Below, in pieces: positions 34,541-46,400 of a stretch of 64,000 nt of DNA (positions are counted from its first letter, which is position 1; the number at the start of each line of letters is the position of its first letter). Location of the stretch: positions 7,641,474 to 7,705,473 of the forward strand of contig QVOM02000023.1 of NCBI GenBank assembly GCA_003586115.2. Direction: 5' to 3'. The DNA is from Salvator merianae (taxonomy: Eukaryota > Chordata > Lepidosauria > Squamata > Teiidae). Position numbers and translations under genes: made by a program. The notes under the pieces are model-generated. The model worked only from the letters and a program-made list of their open reading frames with translations, searched no databases and was not told where the DNA came from.

Positions 34541-35330
34541 GGCCGCCTCTCGCCTCGCCTCGCCCGCTACAAGAGGCCTGGCGCCGGCGCTGCGGCGGCT
34601 TCGGCCGCGGGGGCAGCAGCGATGGCCGCGCGCTGGCTCGCGCCGCTTCTCTCGCTCCCCGATCCGGATTCCGCTCTCTCGCTGCTGCTGCCGCCGCCGC
34701 TGGTGCGCTTTTACGCAGCGCTCCTGCGCTCTGCTCTCTCGCCTGCCTGCCTGCCTGCGCCGTCCGCACCCGCCTGCGCGGGCTTGCTCAGCCTCGTCTC
34801 TCTCTCTCTACCTGCTCGCTCGACGGGGCCGGGCGGGCGGGGCGCTTCCTTGGGCGGCCCTTAAAGAGCCGGCCCCCCGGCCACCACGCCCCCTTCTCCC
34901 CTGCGCTCTGGCCACCAGCAGCAGCAGCCTCCCCGTCGGTGCGTGCCCGGGCAGGGCGGCCGCGTCAGCCACGCCGGCGGCTTCATCATCATCACCATCA
35001 TCATCACCACCACCAGCGCCTTGGCCGCGTCCTCCTCACGTGCCTCACCTGCGAAGTCCAGGGAGCGATGTCAGGGATCAGGCGGGCTCGGGCTTGCGCC
35101 GGGCGCCAGCTGGGGCGGAGCGGGCCAGAAGCATGCACAGAGTGCAGCAAGAAACGTCAGGCTCAGCAGCCAGCCCAGGGCCCCCCAAAACTCCCCTTCG
35201 TCGCCTTCCTGAGCCCCTGGGGCGAGACTCCCGGCTTGCTCCGTGCTGGCGGCGCCGCGAGCGGTACCTGCTCGCTAAGCGCTTGGAGTCGCCTTGCCCT
35301 CTCTTCCACCGGCCACAAGTCGAGGAAGGC
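34000..35330 (-). promoter_or_regulatory. ARRDC1: CpG island promoter and 5'UTR of ARRDC1
   Basis: Dense CpG and high GC surround the ARRDC1 start codon, with long C- and G-runs at 34390-34402 and 34113-34129. Transcription must start above 34540 on the minus strand. A weak TTTAAG element (34861-34866, gene strand) is the only TATA-like site I noticed. A CAT/CAC trinucleotide tract lies at about 34984-35014. Both strands carry long GC-driven open frames here (34058-34864 and 34539-35366, plus), which I do not call genes. Confidence 0.75.
34423..34540 (-). CDS. ARRDC1: ARRDC1 coding exon 1 (residues 1-39)
   Basis: This exon begins MGKVQLFEIRLGDSR, the first strands of the arrestin-N sandwich, including VYSPGEPLAGTV typical of ARRDC1. 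The start ATG (34540-34538) lies in CCATGG inside a CpG island. The exon ends in phase 1 at a GTAAGC donor (34422-34421). The codon completed by exon 2 is Ala. Confidence 0.96.
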
Positions 35331-35371
35331 TGCAGAATTCTCCTGCCCTTTTGTAAGCTGTCGTAGATCCA

Positions 35372-35835
35372 CCTAAGAGAGCGCTGCTGGGTCGGGCCAC
35401 AGGCCATCTAGTCCAGCACCCTGTCTCACCCACCAATTGCTTCTGGGCATCTCAAGCAGAAGACGAAGGCAAAACCTTCACCTGCTCTCCACTCCATGCA
35501 AATGGCCCTTAGAGGCATCCTGCCTGTCTCTCCACCCTGGAGGCAGTACCTAGGCATCCATTCCAGATAAAAACCCAAGGGGAGCTCTGCTGGATCAGGC
35601 CACGGCCCATCTAGGCCAACATCCTGCCTCACCCAGTGGCCCACCAATTCCTTCTGGGCATCTCAAGCAGAAGATGAAGGCAAAACCTTCACCTGCTCTC
35701 CACACCCTGCAAATGGATTTTACTGCCTCTCTCTCCACCCTGGAGGCAGTCCCTGGGCATCCATTCCAGTAGCCATTGATACATCTGCCCTCCATGAATC
35801 TGTCCAATCCATTCTGAAAGCTATCGGTGCTCTGC
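35372..35835 (+). mobile_element. Interspersed retroposon, tandem dimer
   Basis: Two adjacent copies (about 35372-35570 and 35580-35835). Each has CCATCTAG...CAGCA/CAACATCC and TTCTGGGCATCTCAAGCAGA. It sits at the edge of the ARRDC1 CpG island. Confidence 0.77.
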
Positions 35836-36194
35836 TCACCTGGTGCCCTTTGAGACGTTTGAACACTCAGTGCTTATCGCCTAGTGGCACTAGAACTGGC
35901 CCCCAATTTTCCATGGATGACAGTGGCTGTCATAACTTGAGCCGCCTCCAGACTTCACTCACTTATTCTGCAATTTATCAGTTTACTGGTATAAAGCACA
36001 TCTGGAATTCAGCCATCTGCGGCTCATTTTGCCATCACAAGAGGGTCTAGGAGTGCAACAGACTGACTTGGGTGTCCCTTCTCGCACCCTGAACTTTAGG
36101 CCTCCAGACACTTCAGCAGGGGGGAGGTCAAACTGGCCGCCCTGGAGCCCATCAAAGGCATCTTGGTTGTGGAATGGAAACAGGATCATTATGG

Positions 36195-36346
36195 CTGGCC
36201 ACAGGAGGTGGTGAGCTCTCCTTTGCTGAAGAACTTCAAGGAGAGGCTGGATGGATATCTGTCTGGGATGGTTTAGTGGATCCTGCATTAAGCAGGGGGT
36301 TGGACTCCATGACCCTGGAGGTCCCTTCCAACTCTATGATTCTATG
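36195..36346 (+). mobile_element. CR1 LINE 3' end
   Basis: It ends with GGTTGGACTCCATGACCCT, CCCTTCCAACTCTATGA and TTCTATGAG, the canonical CR1 3' terminus. 5'-truncated. Confidence 0.82.
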
Positions 36347-36772
36347 AGGAAGACAACACAGCTGTTTCCAAAACTCCCTGGCTCAGCTGCATTTGTCCAA
36401 AGGCTCCAGTGAGGTGAGACGTGGAGGAACCTGTTTCACTGCTAGTCACAGCCCACAAGACCGTGACCCATAAGAGGCAACCAACCGATTATGTCAGGAC
36501 TTGGATGACTCAGCACTGAGCTCTGTTATCCCTGCTGGAGCTCAGCTGTGCAACAGGAATCGGAGGTGCAAATCTGTGACAATTTGCCAAGGGCACCGAG
36601 GATGGGGAATATGTGGTCTTCGGAATGTGATCAGCTCAGCCAGCATAGCAAATGGTTGAGGATGATGGCAGGTAGACAGAATCTAGTAAAGCCCAAAGAT
36701 CAAAAACTGTCCATTCTTGACTCCTAGAAATCAATCTGAATAGAGCTTTTCCCCATTTGTCAATTGTTATAG

Positions 36773-36960
36773 GGAGTCGCTGTAGCTCAACGGTAGAGCA
36801 AAACTGCCTGGAAAGCAAAGGGTTGTGAATTCAGGCTCCAGCAAACCATTTCTATATTTCTGCCAAGAAAACCATGACTCAGTGGTACTCAACAACAAGA
36901 AAAATGAGTACAATAGAAAGTTAGGTTCTGCCAAAATGGTGCAAATCTTAAGACTCACAA
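36773..36960 (+). mobile_element. tRNA-derived SINE, diverged
   Basis: GCTGTAGCTCAACGGTAGAG looks like an A box and GTTGTGAATTCAGGC a worn B box. The body motif TCTGCCAAGAAAACCATGAC recurs at 37555-37590 and near 60500, so these form one family. Confidence 0.6.
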
Positions 36961-37489
36961 ATAGAAGGGGAGCTGGAAAGGGATGTTTTCAAAACCCCTC
37001 TCACTTAATAAATGAGGACACCTAGAAAACCAATGTTTTCCAGCTCCAAACTAACAAATATGTGGTTTGGCACATATATAGCAAGGGAAGTTCACAAATT
37101 CTGCATTGCAAATAGGTAGAATTAACTACTGTACTCCGAAAAAAGCATCCGCTTCTTTTTCTTAGAAAATGCAATTAATTTAACTATAAATGCTTAAAAC
37201 AGTGGCTTGCAGTGGACAGAAGAGGCATTCTTTTGCATCTTTCCATCCAGAGAAGGAACACCTCATCTGGGATGACAGTTTGCTGTGATCTGGAGAAGGC
37301 TCTCTATGCTAGTCATTAGCAGTATTTAGAAATGTTGCATTTAATGTCTAAAACTCCTTTAATCTGTAGCCAAGAACACTGTAGCTAAAGATCATGGGTT
37401 AGAACACCCAAAAGGAATCGTTTCTAACTGGCTATCGGTAGGTGGCTACAAGCTTTCCTGTTCTGGTTATGGCAAATATTTGAGGATGT

Positions 37490-37640
37490 GGTAGTAACTC
37501 AGTGGTAGAGGGTTACGGATTCAACCTCCAGAATCTTCTCAGAAGAAAACAGTGGAAAAATATTCCTGTATCTGCCAAGAAAACTGCATGGAGGGCCACG
37601 TGCCATATCCAGATGCTGATCTGACTTGATGGTGCCTAAC
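37490..37640 (+). mobile_element. tRNA-derived SINE, diverged
   Basis: TAGTAACTCAGTGGTAGAGG head, GGATTCAACCTCC B box, and a body with TGTATCTGCCAAGAAAACTG and TGACTTGATGGTGCC. Same family as 36773-36960. Confidence 0.6.
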
Positions 37641-37650
37641 AACATCAATG

Positions 37651-37968
37651 TATGGTAGAATGTAGGCTTTCATGGCCAGTTTCAATCACATTTGTAGTAG
37701 TTTTGGGGTTGTTCTGCTGTGTTTTATAGTTCTTCTGAGAACCTAAGCTTTAACATAGCTACGATGTCTATCTTCAGAGGATTTGATTTCTGGAAAAGTC
37801 AAAAACAACTGAAAGGTGACAAGATCCAGCAGACCATCAGTTGCTTTTGACTCTTCCAGAAGTCAGATCCTCAGAAGATGGACATTGTAGCTATGTCTGA
37901 AAGCTTAGGTTCTCAGAAGAACTATGGAACATAGCACGATAGTCCAAAAACTACTACAAATGAGAATA
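37651..37968. repeat. Large imperfect palindrome, about 120-bp arms
   Basis: Left arm about 37688-37808, right arm about 37840-37964 in reverse complement: GTTCTTCTGAGAACCTAAGC against GCTTAGGTTCTCAGAAGAAC, and TTTGTAGTAGTTTT against AAAACTACTACAAA. The spacer is about 30 bp. Single-arm copies occur at 10566-10660 and 44027-44123, so this is a transposable element end or a head-to-head pair. Confidence 0.75.
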
Positions 37969-39814
37969 TCAGTGTATACGAACATGCCCACCACATGTGT
38001 GCACAGTCCCTTGTGCTGCCTGAATTGCCTTCCTAAAGAGAGAGTAGCAGAATCAGCAAGAGGTCTCTCTTCCCTCATTGTTCTTAAATATTGATTGTTG
38101 CCTTAAGCCTTTGACATCCCTGGCAGAGGATCAAAATAGGACCTTGGTGTGTGCAAAACACTGGTCTCCCCCACAACTCAAAGGCACTTACAATAGCATG
38201 TTGCTGCTAGTGTTTCCATCCCACTTGTGATCCACACGAAAGGCCAGCAAATGCCTTTTGGAAATGCATTTTCTGTTCTTTCATGTCCATCAAAGGACGT
38301 ATGAGAATTACAACCACCTCTAAATTTTAAATTTCTCTGACAGCTATTTCTGTAACTTTCACCAGTCCTGTTTTTAACTTGTCTGTCTTGTCTTTGTCTC
38401 TTCTGACCTGTCCTGAGACATCTGGTATAGGGCAGGGCGTGGATTTGAATAAATAAATAAAAACAAGAATAAATAAAAACAACCACATTGGGGACGTTTT
38501 TAAACAGTGTGTTGGCACAGCCGCTCTTTCCAAATATTCAGTGCTGCCACACAGACCACAAACCCGGGTGGTACTTAGGGTGCTTTTCCAAGGAGCAAGA
38601 TGCTTCCTTCTTTGGCTCCTTGGCCTTCTGCAAGCCAAGAGGCATGGGGCAGAAACTGTCCTATTCACATGGGGGGGGGGGGGCTTCTCCCAGCTCACAC
38701 CAGCATCCTAAAGGACAAATAATGCAAATATTTGAAGAGCACTTTGCACTCTGCAATCTGCAAGAAACAGAATGATTTGTGGGAGCAAATTGTTGCTGCT
38801 ATGCTTTCAAATGTTTTCAGAGTGCCAGGCAGGGATCTCTGAACCTCTTCTCTGCAAAGGAAAAACCACATGACGGTCCTTAAAACATTGTGAGTCAGGA
38901 GCCCGACAAGGTACAGGGAACCCAAGGGCACCCCTGACTGTGACACAGTGATGCCTCACCATCCCATTCCACAGGTTGGCGGAATGAGGCCTACAGAAAA
39001 TGAAACCTTGTCCCAGTGACTCAAGCTGCACCTGGGGTTCAGTCCCGTGAGCGGCTCACTGCATTGGATTCTGGTGAGGACGGCAGGACGTAAAATGATT
39101 CAGCCCAGGGAACTGCTGATGTGCAGAGCCTTTCAGGCAGCAGAGAGGGCTGGTTTGCATTCTGACTGTCAGGAGTTGTTTCTTCAAGGTAGGATGCTGA
39201 AACCGGTTCTGCAGGTAGTGAACTTGTCCTATACACTGAGGAGCCTCACAGCCTACAGGGTTATCTCCACTTCCAAAGGGATCCAGTGGATCTTACTGTC
39301 TTGGGAGGCTTCCCACCCAGACACTGTCCTAAAGTCCTACTACAATAGTACCCCTGAAGGAAGGAAGGAACCCAAATGGTGCCTGCATTTCAGACCAAAA
39401 CTCAGCAAAAGCAAGCACAGACAGAAGCATTTCTTACACTTTCCCTATCCCCACCTAAGAGCAGGTACACCCCCACCCCCATCCTGGTAGACCCCTCCTT
39501 CTTTTCAAGCTGTTTCTCCAACTGCTAGAACAATCTTCTATCCCTCTCGCCTGGGAAAATGGCCTTGAAGCTTCTCCAAGAATCTCATTCATTCTTCCCT
39601 CCTTCTCCCTTCTCTAAGCAAAGCAGCAGCAAGCAACTACAAAACTTTATAGAGAGAGAAATGTATGAGTACAATAAATGAATACATGCAAGTAAATAAG
39701 ATCTATATCGCCACATATGAATGAATATATGGCGTAAATAATGAACAAAACATGGAAACAGTATCCAGACCAAAACCCGTGGCAGCGACCCATGGGGCTG
39801 ATACAGGCATTATC

Positions 39815-39937
39815 AAACCCAAAGGTGTTTTTCTGGGCTAGATAATGTAGAAGGAAAACTGCTCCCACTTTGCTGATGTGTTATCTCGCTCTGAAGGTGG
39901 ATCGAAGGTGGATTAAAACTTACTTGTAATTGTGCCC
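39815..39937. mobile_element. piggyBac-like MITE, right half
   Basis: Starts inside the family at GGGCTAGATAATGTAGAAGG and ends GGATTAAAACTTACTTG...GTGCCC, followed by TTAG. The left TIR is missing or unrecognisable. Confidence 0.65.
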
Positions 39938-40339
39938 TTAGTATGTTGTAGCAAAAGGACCTAAAATTATGGGAAACTAGCAAATGTATTTAGCTACAAA
40001 GTCAGGTCTCTGAATGTGTGCACCTTGCATAACAAAAGGGCATTCATCCATTCCTTTTGCAGCTCAACCAACATAGCTTCCTAGATCCATCCGGTTAATC
40101 TCATTTTCCAAGCCAAGTCTGAAAAACCCAATAGCATTGGCTCCCTCTGATGGAAGAAGAGAAGCATTTCAGCTTCTGAATTCAAGCCTTATTTTCACTC
40201 AAGAAATTTTGCAGGAGGCTTGCAAAAACATCCTACACTGTCCCTGTGCAGCATAGATGTCTCTGTGTGTACGTTGTCAGGATTTTGCAGAATGTTTTAC
40301 AGGATGACCTGTGCTTTGCACAAGATGTGTGCAAAACTG

Positions 40340-40440
40340 TGAGACTTGTGCACAGCCGAAGGCAGACATGGCAAAAGGGGCGCCTCAGAAAGACAGTGTG
40401 TGGCCCTCCTGTTCCCAATCCTTCTCTAATCTACTAGGGG
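40340..40440 (+). repeat. Unclassified repeat shared with 45000-45110
   Basis: CATGGCAAAAGGGGCGCCTC followed by GTTCCCAATCCTTCTCTAAT closely parallels 45010-45100 (GACATGACAAAAGGGGCGCC and GTTCCCAAGTCTTCTCTAAT). Confidence 0.55.
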
Positions 40441-41799
40441 GTGTCTTTGGGATCTTTGCAACTCCATCATTGGGTCCATTCAAAAGTAGAACAGCCTGGA
40501 ACGCAGAAGGCTATGGGTCTGATCCCTTTGCATCTCCCCAGAAGGGTTAGAACAGGCAAAGTCGAGCGTACCTGTGCCACCCACAGGCAAACCCACCCAG
40601 GTGAGCAAGTGAGGATCTCGCACACAACGGGCAACACACATGAAGAAGAAAGGAAGGAGGGATCCAAAACTTTATGCTATTTCGGGAAGGCACACGTCAG
40701 CTTGGTCACCGGGTGCCATCTTTGAAGCACTGTAATACCAGGCCAGGCCTAAATGATGATCTTGACAGCGCGCCCCAGACTTTGCCCCATAGACTGCCCA
40801 TCCCTGGGTTCTCCTGCATGTTTTGAATGCTTTGCCTATGCAGTTTCAAGGGCAGGGCAGGGCAGCTTGGAGACTCTTGTTTGTACGACACAAGCTGCTC
40901 TTTTGTTGAGCCTGAATTTCCTTGTAAAAGAGAGAATACAGTACAAATGTTGAAATGAAACTCTCCGCTCTGCAGATGGTGTGCAAACATACGGCTGTTC
41001 CTGCCTTCTGTGCTGTTTAATTGATGTGCTTAAGGAGGGGAGAAGCCAAGCCTTGTGTCTTTCCGTGCAAAAGGAAGCCACAGGCCAAAAAGGCAAGTTA
41101 GCTGAGTCAGCCAGTTTTGTCTATCCCTTCCTCCTTCCTCTCCGTTTTCTTTTTCTTTCTTTTTCTCTTTCTGTGGATTGAAATATGTGCATGTCTGCTA
41201 AGGATGCAAGCACTTTGTTTACCCTCCCATGGAATCCCAACCAAGATGTGGTCAGTGTCCAGCTGTCCACAGAAACGGAGAATAAGCCCATATGAGGAGC
41301 ACAGGTGTTTACAGAAGCAGCATCTCCTCTTGTTCTGAGCGCTGTGAAATGCAACCTGCTAAGTGCAGGAAGAATGCGACTAGACCACAAGAGGTTCTGC
41401 TACAATCCCACCACGTTCTACGTATGGCAGAGATGTACAAAGCTGTCATCTGGCTCCTAGTGGGATCTGTTGGTGCCTCCCTTGCTTTGGTGAGGAAGGC
41501 AGCTGGGAGGCAAAATAATCCACTAGGTAGTTTAAGGTTGGCAACCGTGTTGCCATCTTCCTCTGTGTATTTGACTAGGTCATGCCTGCTGGTGCTGCTT
41601 TTGCTCTGTGTTAGAGATAAGAAAATGACGGTTAGTTTTAATTAGGCTGATGCTGCTCTCCCAAGTTAGAGCTGGTGGTGAGAACTGGGAGATAATTGGA
41701 ATGTTTGGGAAACAGTCAGGCCATGGTGACATCACAACAATTTAGCCCATTTTAGGGCACAAGGAGAATTCACTGTAGTTTTGGCGAGATCGTACCTTT

Positions 41800-43083
41800 C
41801 TGATTTAATGCGCACGGAGATCATCTTTGTCCAAACATCACAGTTGTAACAGAAAAAACAGGGAAAAGAGGAAGGTGTTGATATGGGGCAAGAAGGGACT
41901 GGAGGATGAAGGCACCGCACTTCTGGAAGGCCATAAAAGTCAGGCACTGGCCAGAGAGGCAAATGGAAATCTTCTTTCTGTCCACTGAGGAACGTATTGG
42001 TACGCCTCTCCAATCTTGCACGTTTGCACATGATAAAATAACTGGACTGGGGCACAGAAACGCTCTGAATGCTGGGATAATCTGGATAGTGGATAGAATG
42101 GATCAGGATAGTATGGTCTGGAGAAAAAAGCAGAATAACTTTTTTATGGTGTGATCCCTGAGATCCTGAGACTGCCTTAAAACACAGGTGTGGCTGGGAC
42201 CTCGGTGCGATCAGCTCTGGAAGGGCAGATGTTGAGGTACATGTGTATTTGCTGGTGCTTAGTTCTTTGAGATCTTTTATCAAGAAATCCTGGTGGCCTG
42301 CTAGAGTGCCTAGTCTCTGGGTCCTTGCATCTGGGTCTGGGAATAGTGGTCTTGGCAGAATAAAAGATCACCACCAGCTCAAGAAATGGCTGAGGCATCA
42401 CCAGAGAATTACGCCACTGGATCCTCTCCACGAATTCAGGTGGCCACCCTTTCGACGTTTTGGTGGACAACCAGGATCGATCTCCTGCTGAAAGCACACA
42501 CTTACAGGAGGAGAACAAGACGCTGAAAGCAGGCTACTCTGGCATCGGTGAGGATCCCCCAGGAACAAGTGCCATCTCGCTGGATGACAGCACAACTTGA
42601 GGACGGGGGCTTTTATAACTGAGCCATATCCTCAGACTGGGTTCCTGGTGAAGGACGTGTATACAAGCCACTCCCTGGGCCCTGAATCAGGTTACCAAAC
42701 AGACATCTGCCCATCCAAGGGCCAGTGGGGTCATTTCCTCCACAATCTGATCATTCCACCCATTGAAGGGTGACCTTGTCATCCTGTTCCTGCAGCTCCA
42801 GCACCTCAGCTGGTCCAGAGTGAGAGCAACCGGTGCCTGATATTTGTTGAGCCCCCCAACTTTAACTTCCACAATAGTCTGAACAAAATCCCAACACGGC
42901 AGGCTCTGTGAAGCCTGCCAAGAAATTCATTTGCCCTCCCAACGAAACGGAAAGCTGTTTCAGAATCCTCACACACCTCAAAAAGAAGAAGGAGGAGGAG
43001 AAGAAAGGGACAGCTTTGGAAGAAGGCTGACATTTACTAGGTGGCCGGGAACAAGCCACAGGAACCAGAGAGTTTGAGGTCAC
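41800..43083 (-). other. Putative 3'UTR of the GS-like gene
   Basis: Sequence after the stop codon. The first reasonable signal I noticed is the variant ATTAAA at 41804-41809 (gene strand). GLUL 3'UTRs are often long, so the end is uncertain. No other coding signal was seen in the interval. Confidence 0.3.
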
Positions 43084-43438
43084 TTATTCTTCTTCAATGG
43101 CCGCCCTTTCCAACCGCGTTTCGTTCGAATGATCAACCGGCGTTTCGCCTGTTTCGTTGAGGATAGTGGTTCGCATGATGACCTCCGTCACCGCATAGGG
43201 GTCGCAATTGGCGGAGGGCCTTCTGTCCTCGTAGTAGCCGCAGCCGTCCTGCCCAACTTGCCGGGGGATCCGGATGCTCGCCCCGCGATTGGCCACGCCC
43301 GCCGAGAACTCGAAGAGGCTGGAGGTCTCATGCTGGCCTGTCAGCCTCCGGCTGTTGTCTTGTCCTCCCCGGGGGTCGTACATACGGATGTGGTGCTGGT
43401 GCCGCTTGCCGAGTTTCTCGATGGCCGCCTCGATGTGC
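43084..43438 (-). CDS. GS-like terminal exon 7 (residues 268-385 and stop)
   Basis: It encodes [28 protein letters not shown], the ATP/phosphate arginines in [10 protein letters not shown], and [14 protein letters not shown]. Past the usual end at NETG it continues into [17 protein letters not shown] before TAA (43086-43084). The acceptor is TTTTTTCTAG (43440-43439). Confidence 0.96.
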
Positions 43439-46400
43439 CTAGAAAAAACGAGGAGGATAAAACCTCATTGGAGAAGGAACGCGGCACGAGCGGTGGTGTC
43501 TGTGTGGACACAGGGCACTATGGGAAGGGGAGGGAAGATGGAGGGGCAGGGGGGGAAGTGTGTTGGGTTTGCTTCTTTTTTGTATGGTTTTGGCAGATGT
43601 AACAGGAGTCTGATGGAACAGTGAGGATTTAGGGGCCAGTGGAATCAGACCACACAGGAAAGGCAGAGAAGGTTGCAACGCAGGGGAAATGAAGAGCAAG
43701 GGAGCAGACTTCTCCACCTGTTATTGCAGGCTGAGACTTTCGTGCAGAATTAATGATAATACTGGCTGTATTTACAGTTCGCCATGGGTCAGCTCCAAGG
43801 CAGGGTGTTTAAAGTGCCTGTTGCTGTGGCTGCCATGAGGCAGGGGGACTGGGGTACCCTGGTCTGAGCGTGGGGCTCCCTGCTTTCATGGGGCCTGTCC
43901 TATCAAGTCCAATAGCTGTGGCTACGTAGCGGTGTGGTCCTAATCAACCGGGCTGGCCAAAGTCACAACAAAACAGGGAAAATGGAGGCAAAGCAGTCCC
44001 CCAGGAGTTCCCAAGCTGAGATGGGTTGCTAGGTTCTCAGAAGAACTATGGAACACAGCACAACAGCCCCAAAACTACTCCAAATGAGATTGCAACCGGC
44101 TGTGAAAGCCTACATCCTACCACGGCTTTTATCCTTGTTTTAATATTTCATTTCTATAAACAGCTTCACAGCTTTTATGGGAAGCGGTACAGAAATGTTT
44201 TAAATAAATGAATAACAAATAAACGTAGCATCGTGGTTGGCTTTCAACCACTGGTTCCAGCCACAAGCCCACAAAAGCCCCTTCCCACAGAAGTCAGCCA
44301 GTCCACAAAGACCTCAGCCGAGACGGGACGGCCGGCCACGTACTTGATGCCTCCTTTTTCTCTCGTTTCTTTGGTGCTGACATTGGTGTGGCAACCGGCT
44401 CCGTTCCAGTTGCCCGGAATCGGCTTGGGATCCAAGGTAGCCACGACCCCAAAATCTTCGCACACCCGATGCAAGATGTATCTCGCCATCCACAGGTGGT
44501 CGCCCATGTCGATGCCTACACACGGCCCGATCTGGAATTCCCACTAAAGGGAGACAAACAGAGAGATGGAGTGAAACTTACTGGGGCTAAAATGCTTTGG
44601 CGACTATTCCCTCACCCCTTTTCTTTCTTCTACAGATTCTCCCCCTCCCCCTCCCCCCACCGTTAAATACCTGAGAAGGCATGACTTCGGCATTCGTGCC
44701 TGCAATCTCCACGCCAGCGTACATGCAGGCCCGGTAGTGTGCTTCGACAATGTCACGCCCATTCACCTTGTCTGCTCCAACGCCACAATAGTATGGTCCT
44801 GCAATGGAAGTCACACCACACAGGACGTGTGCATCAGCAGCAATAGACACAAGTCACAGGGGAGATTGCAGCTAGAATTGTCTATGCACAAAAATGGAAA
44901 GAGGATAAAATACCCTACGGTAGAGGACTGGTTGATTCAAATGATCGACCTCGCTGAGATGGATAAATTGACAAACTTATTGGGAAATAAGACCGTGGCT
45001 GTGATCAGACATGACAAAAGGGGCGCCTTGGAGGCGCCTCATAGAGACAGTATATGGCTCTCGTGTTCCCAAGTCTTCTCTAATCCACCTTTTCTAGCAT
45101 AGAATGTTCATGAAAGATGGTGAAGGACAGACTGGTGTGTGAACAATCCCACCTCCAAGCCTTTAATAAGACACCTCAAGCATTGTCATTCCAGATTTAA
45201 AATGTCCCGTCAAAACTTATCAGGGTAGAAGCAGCTTTTTTTTTTTTTTTTCAAAGGGCCAAGCCTCTTCCGAACCATCACCTTTCAAAAGGAGGCAGCA
45301 TTTTGCACCTAAAGTGGTTCTCTCAGGAGAAGCTTTCTCCAGTGGCCAGATGGAAGCAAATAAGGCTAGAGAGGAAAAAAAGTCAGGTGACTTGTAAGGT
45401 ACACACAGCACAGCTGCCAGCCAGAAACAGCAAGACATCTGATTAAAAAAATCTTCTAGAGAGAGAAAAAACAGCTGAGTAAGAGAAGGTGGACTTAGGT
45501 CTCAGCCTCCTTCCTGGCATTTAATAACCAACATACTCCCAACACAGCGACTTCTATTGCTCCATGCTAGTTCTTTGCTTAACATGGGTGTTTCTGCTTG
45601 TACGTGGTTGGTAAAATGTCACATCATTCGAGACAATCATGAAACTTTTTGGTAAGGTGGTCTAGACTTCTGAGGTGCCATTGATCACAGTGATATGCTG
45701 GCCACCCTAACTTAACATTGACCAGTCTACACCTTGTCATGGCAATTACAAGTGGTGCAGGAGGATCGGAGTTCAAGGCCCCTGTCTGCCGTGTAGAGGG
45801 GATAAGCGCCCTCTACTGACCTCTAGCTCCAGCCAACCTAGCTGTTCGAAAGCAAGTAATTGCAAGTAGATAAATAGGGAGCATCACATTGTGTGATGCA
45901 GAAGATAGATAGATGTAAGCCTTCAGGCGAAAAATAATCTTGTAAGCCACTCTGAGTCAGCTTCGGCTGAGAAAAGTGGAGTATAAAAGAAACCCCAAAC
46001 CAAATTATACCAAAGTGATATCACAGCATCATAACAATCAAGTAGGGCATCCAGGTGCCATTTTTTAGTGGCATAAAGGCTGCTCAAGTATGGATGCCCT
46101 CGTGGATGCGTATGGCATGCGTGGACAGTCACATGCATGGAGGTATGATCCCACTAGGTCCCCAGCTGTCAGCTCCTTGTAGTCACTACAATGGCATTTT
46201 ATGGTAATCCCTCAATCATGTTATTCTATGTATGTATGCTATGTATTCAATAGCTATGTCTATAGGCATGCTGGGTAACAGTGGGGGAGAAGAGGGAATG
46301 TTTGAGAATATTTGTGATAAGGCTGAGATGTTTCTTCTCAAGGTATTATGGCACACAATTCAAGGACACCAGATGGCTGGGTATTTTATTAGTGTTGTGT

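Larger units (their letters stand above)
35331..41799. other. Intergenic region between the ARRDC1 promoter and the GS-like 3' end
   Basis: No gene recognised. Contents are a tandem retroposon pair (35372-35835), a CR1 3' end (36195-36346), tRNA-like SINEs (36773-36960, 37490-37640), a 315-bp palindromic element (37651-37968), a MITE fragment (39815-39937) and a repeat shared with 45000-45110 (40340-40440). The rest is unremarkable. Confidence 0.75.

Noticed and set aside
34058..35366. Plus-strand frames of 268 and 275 codons over the ARRDC1 promoter
   Set aside because: They lie in a GC-rich CpG island where stops are rare, read as Arg/Ala/Pro/Ser low-complexity protein, and overlap the real ARRDC1 exon 1 on the other strand.
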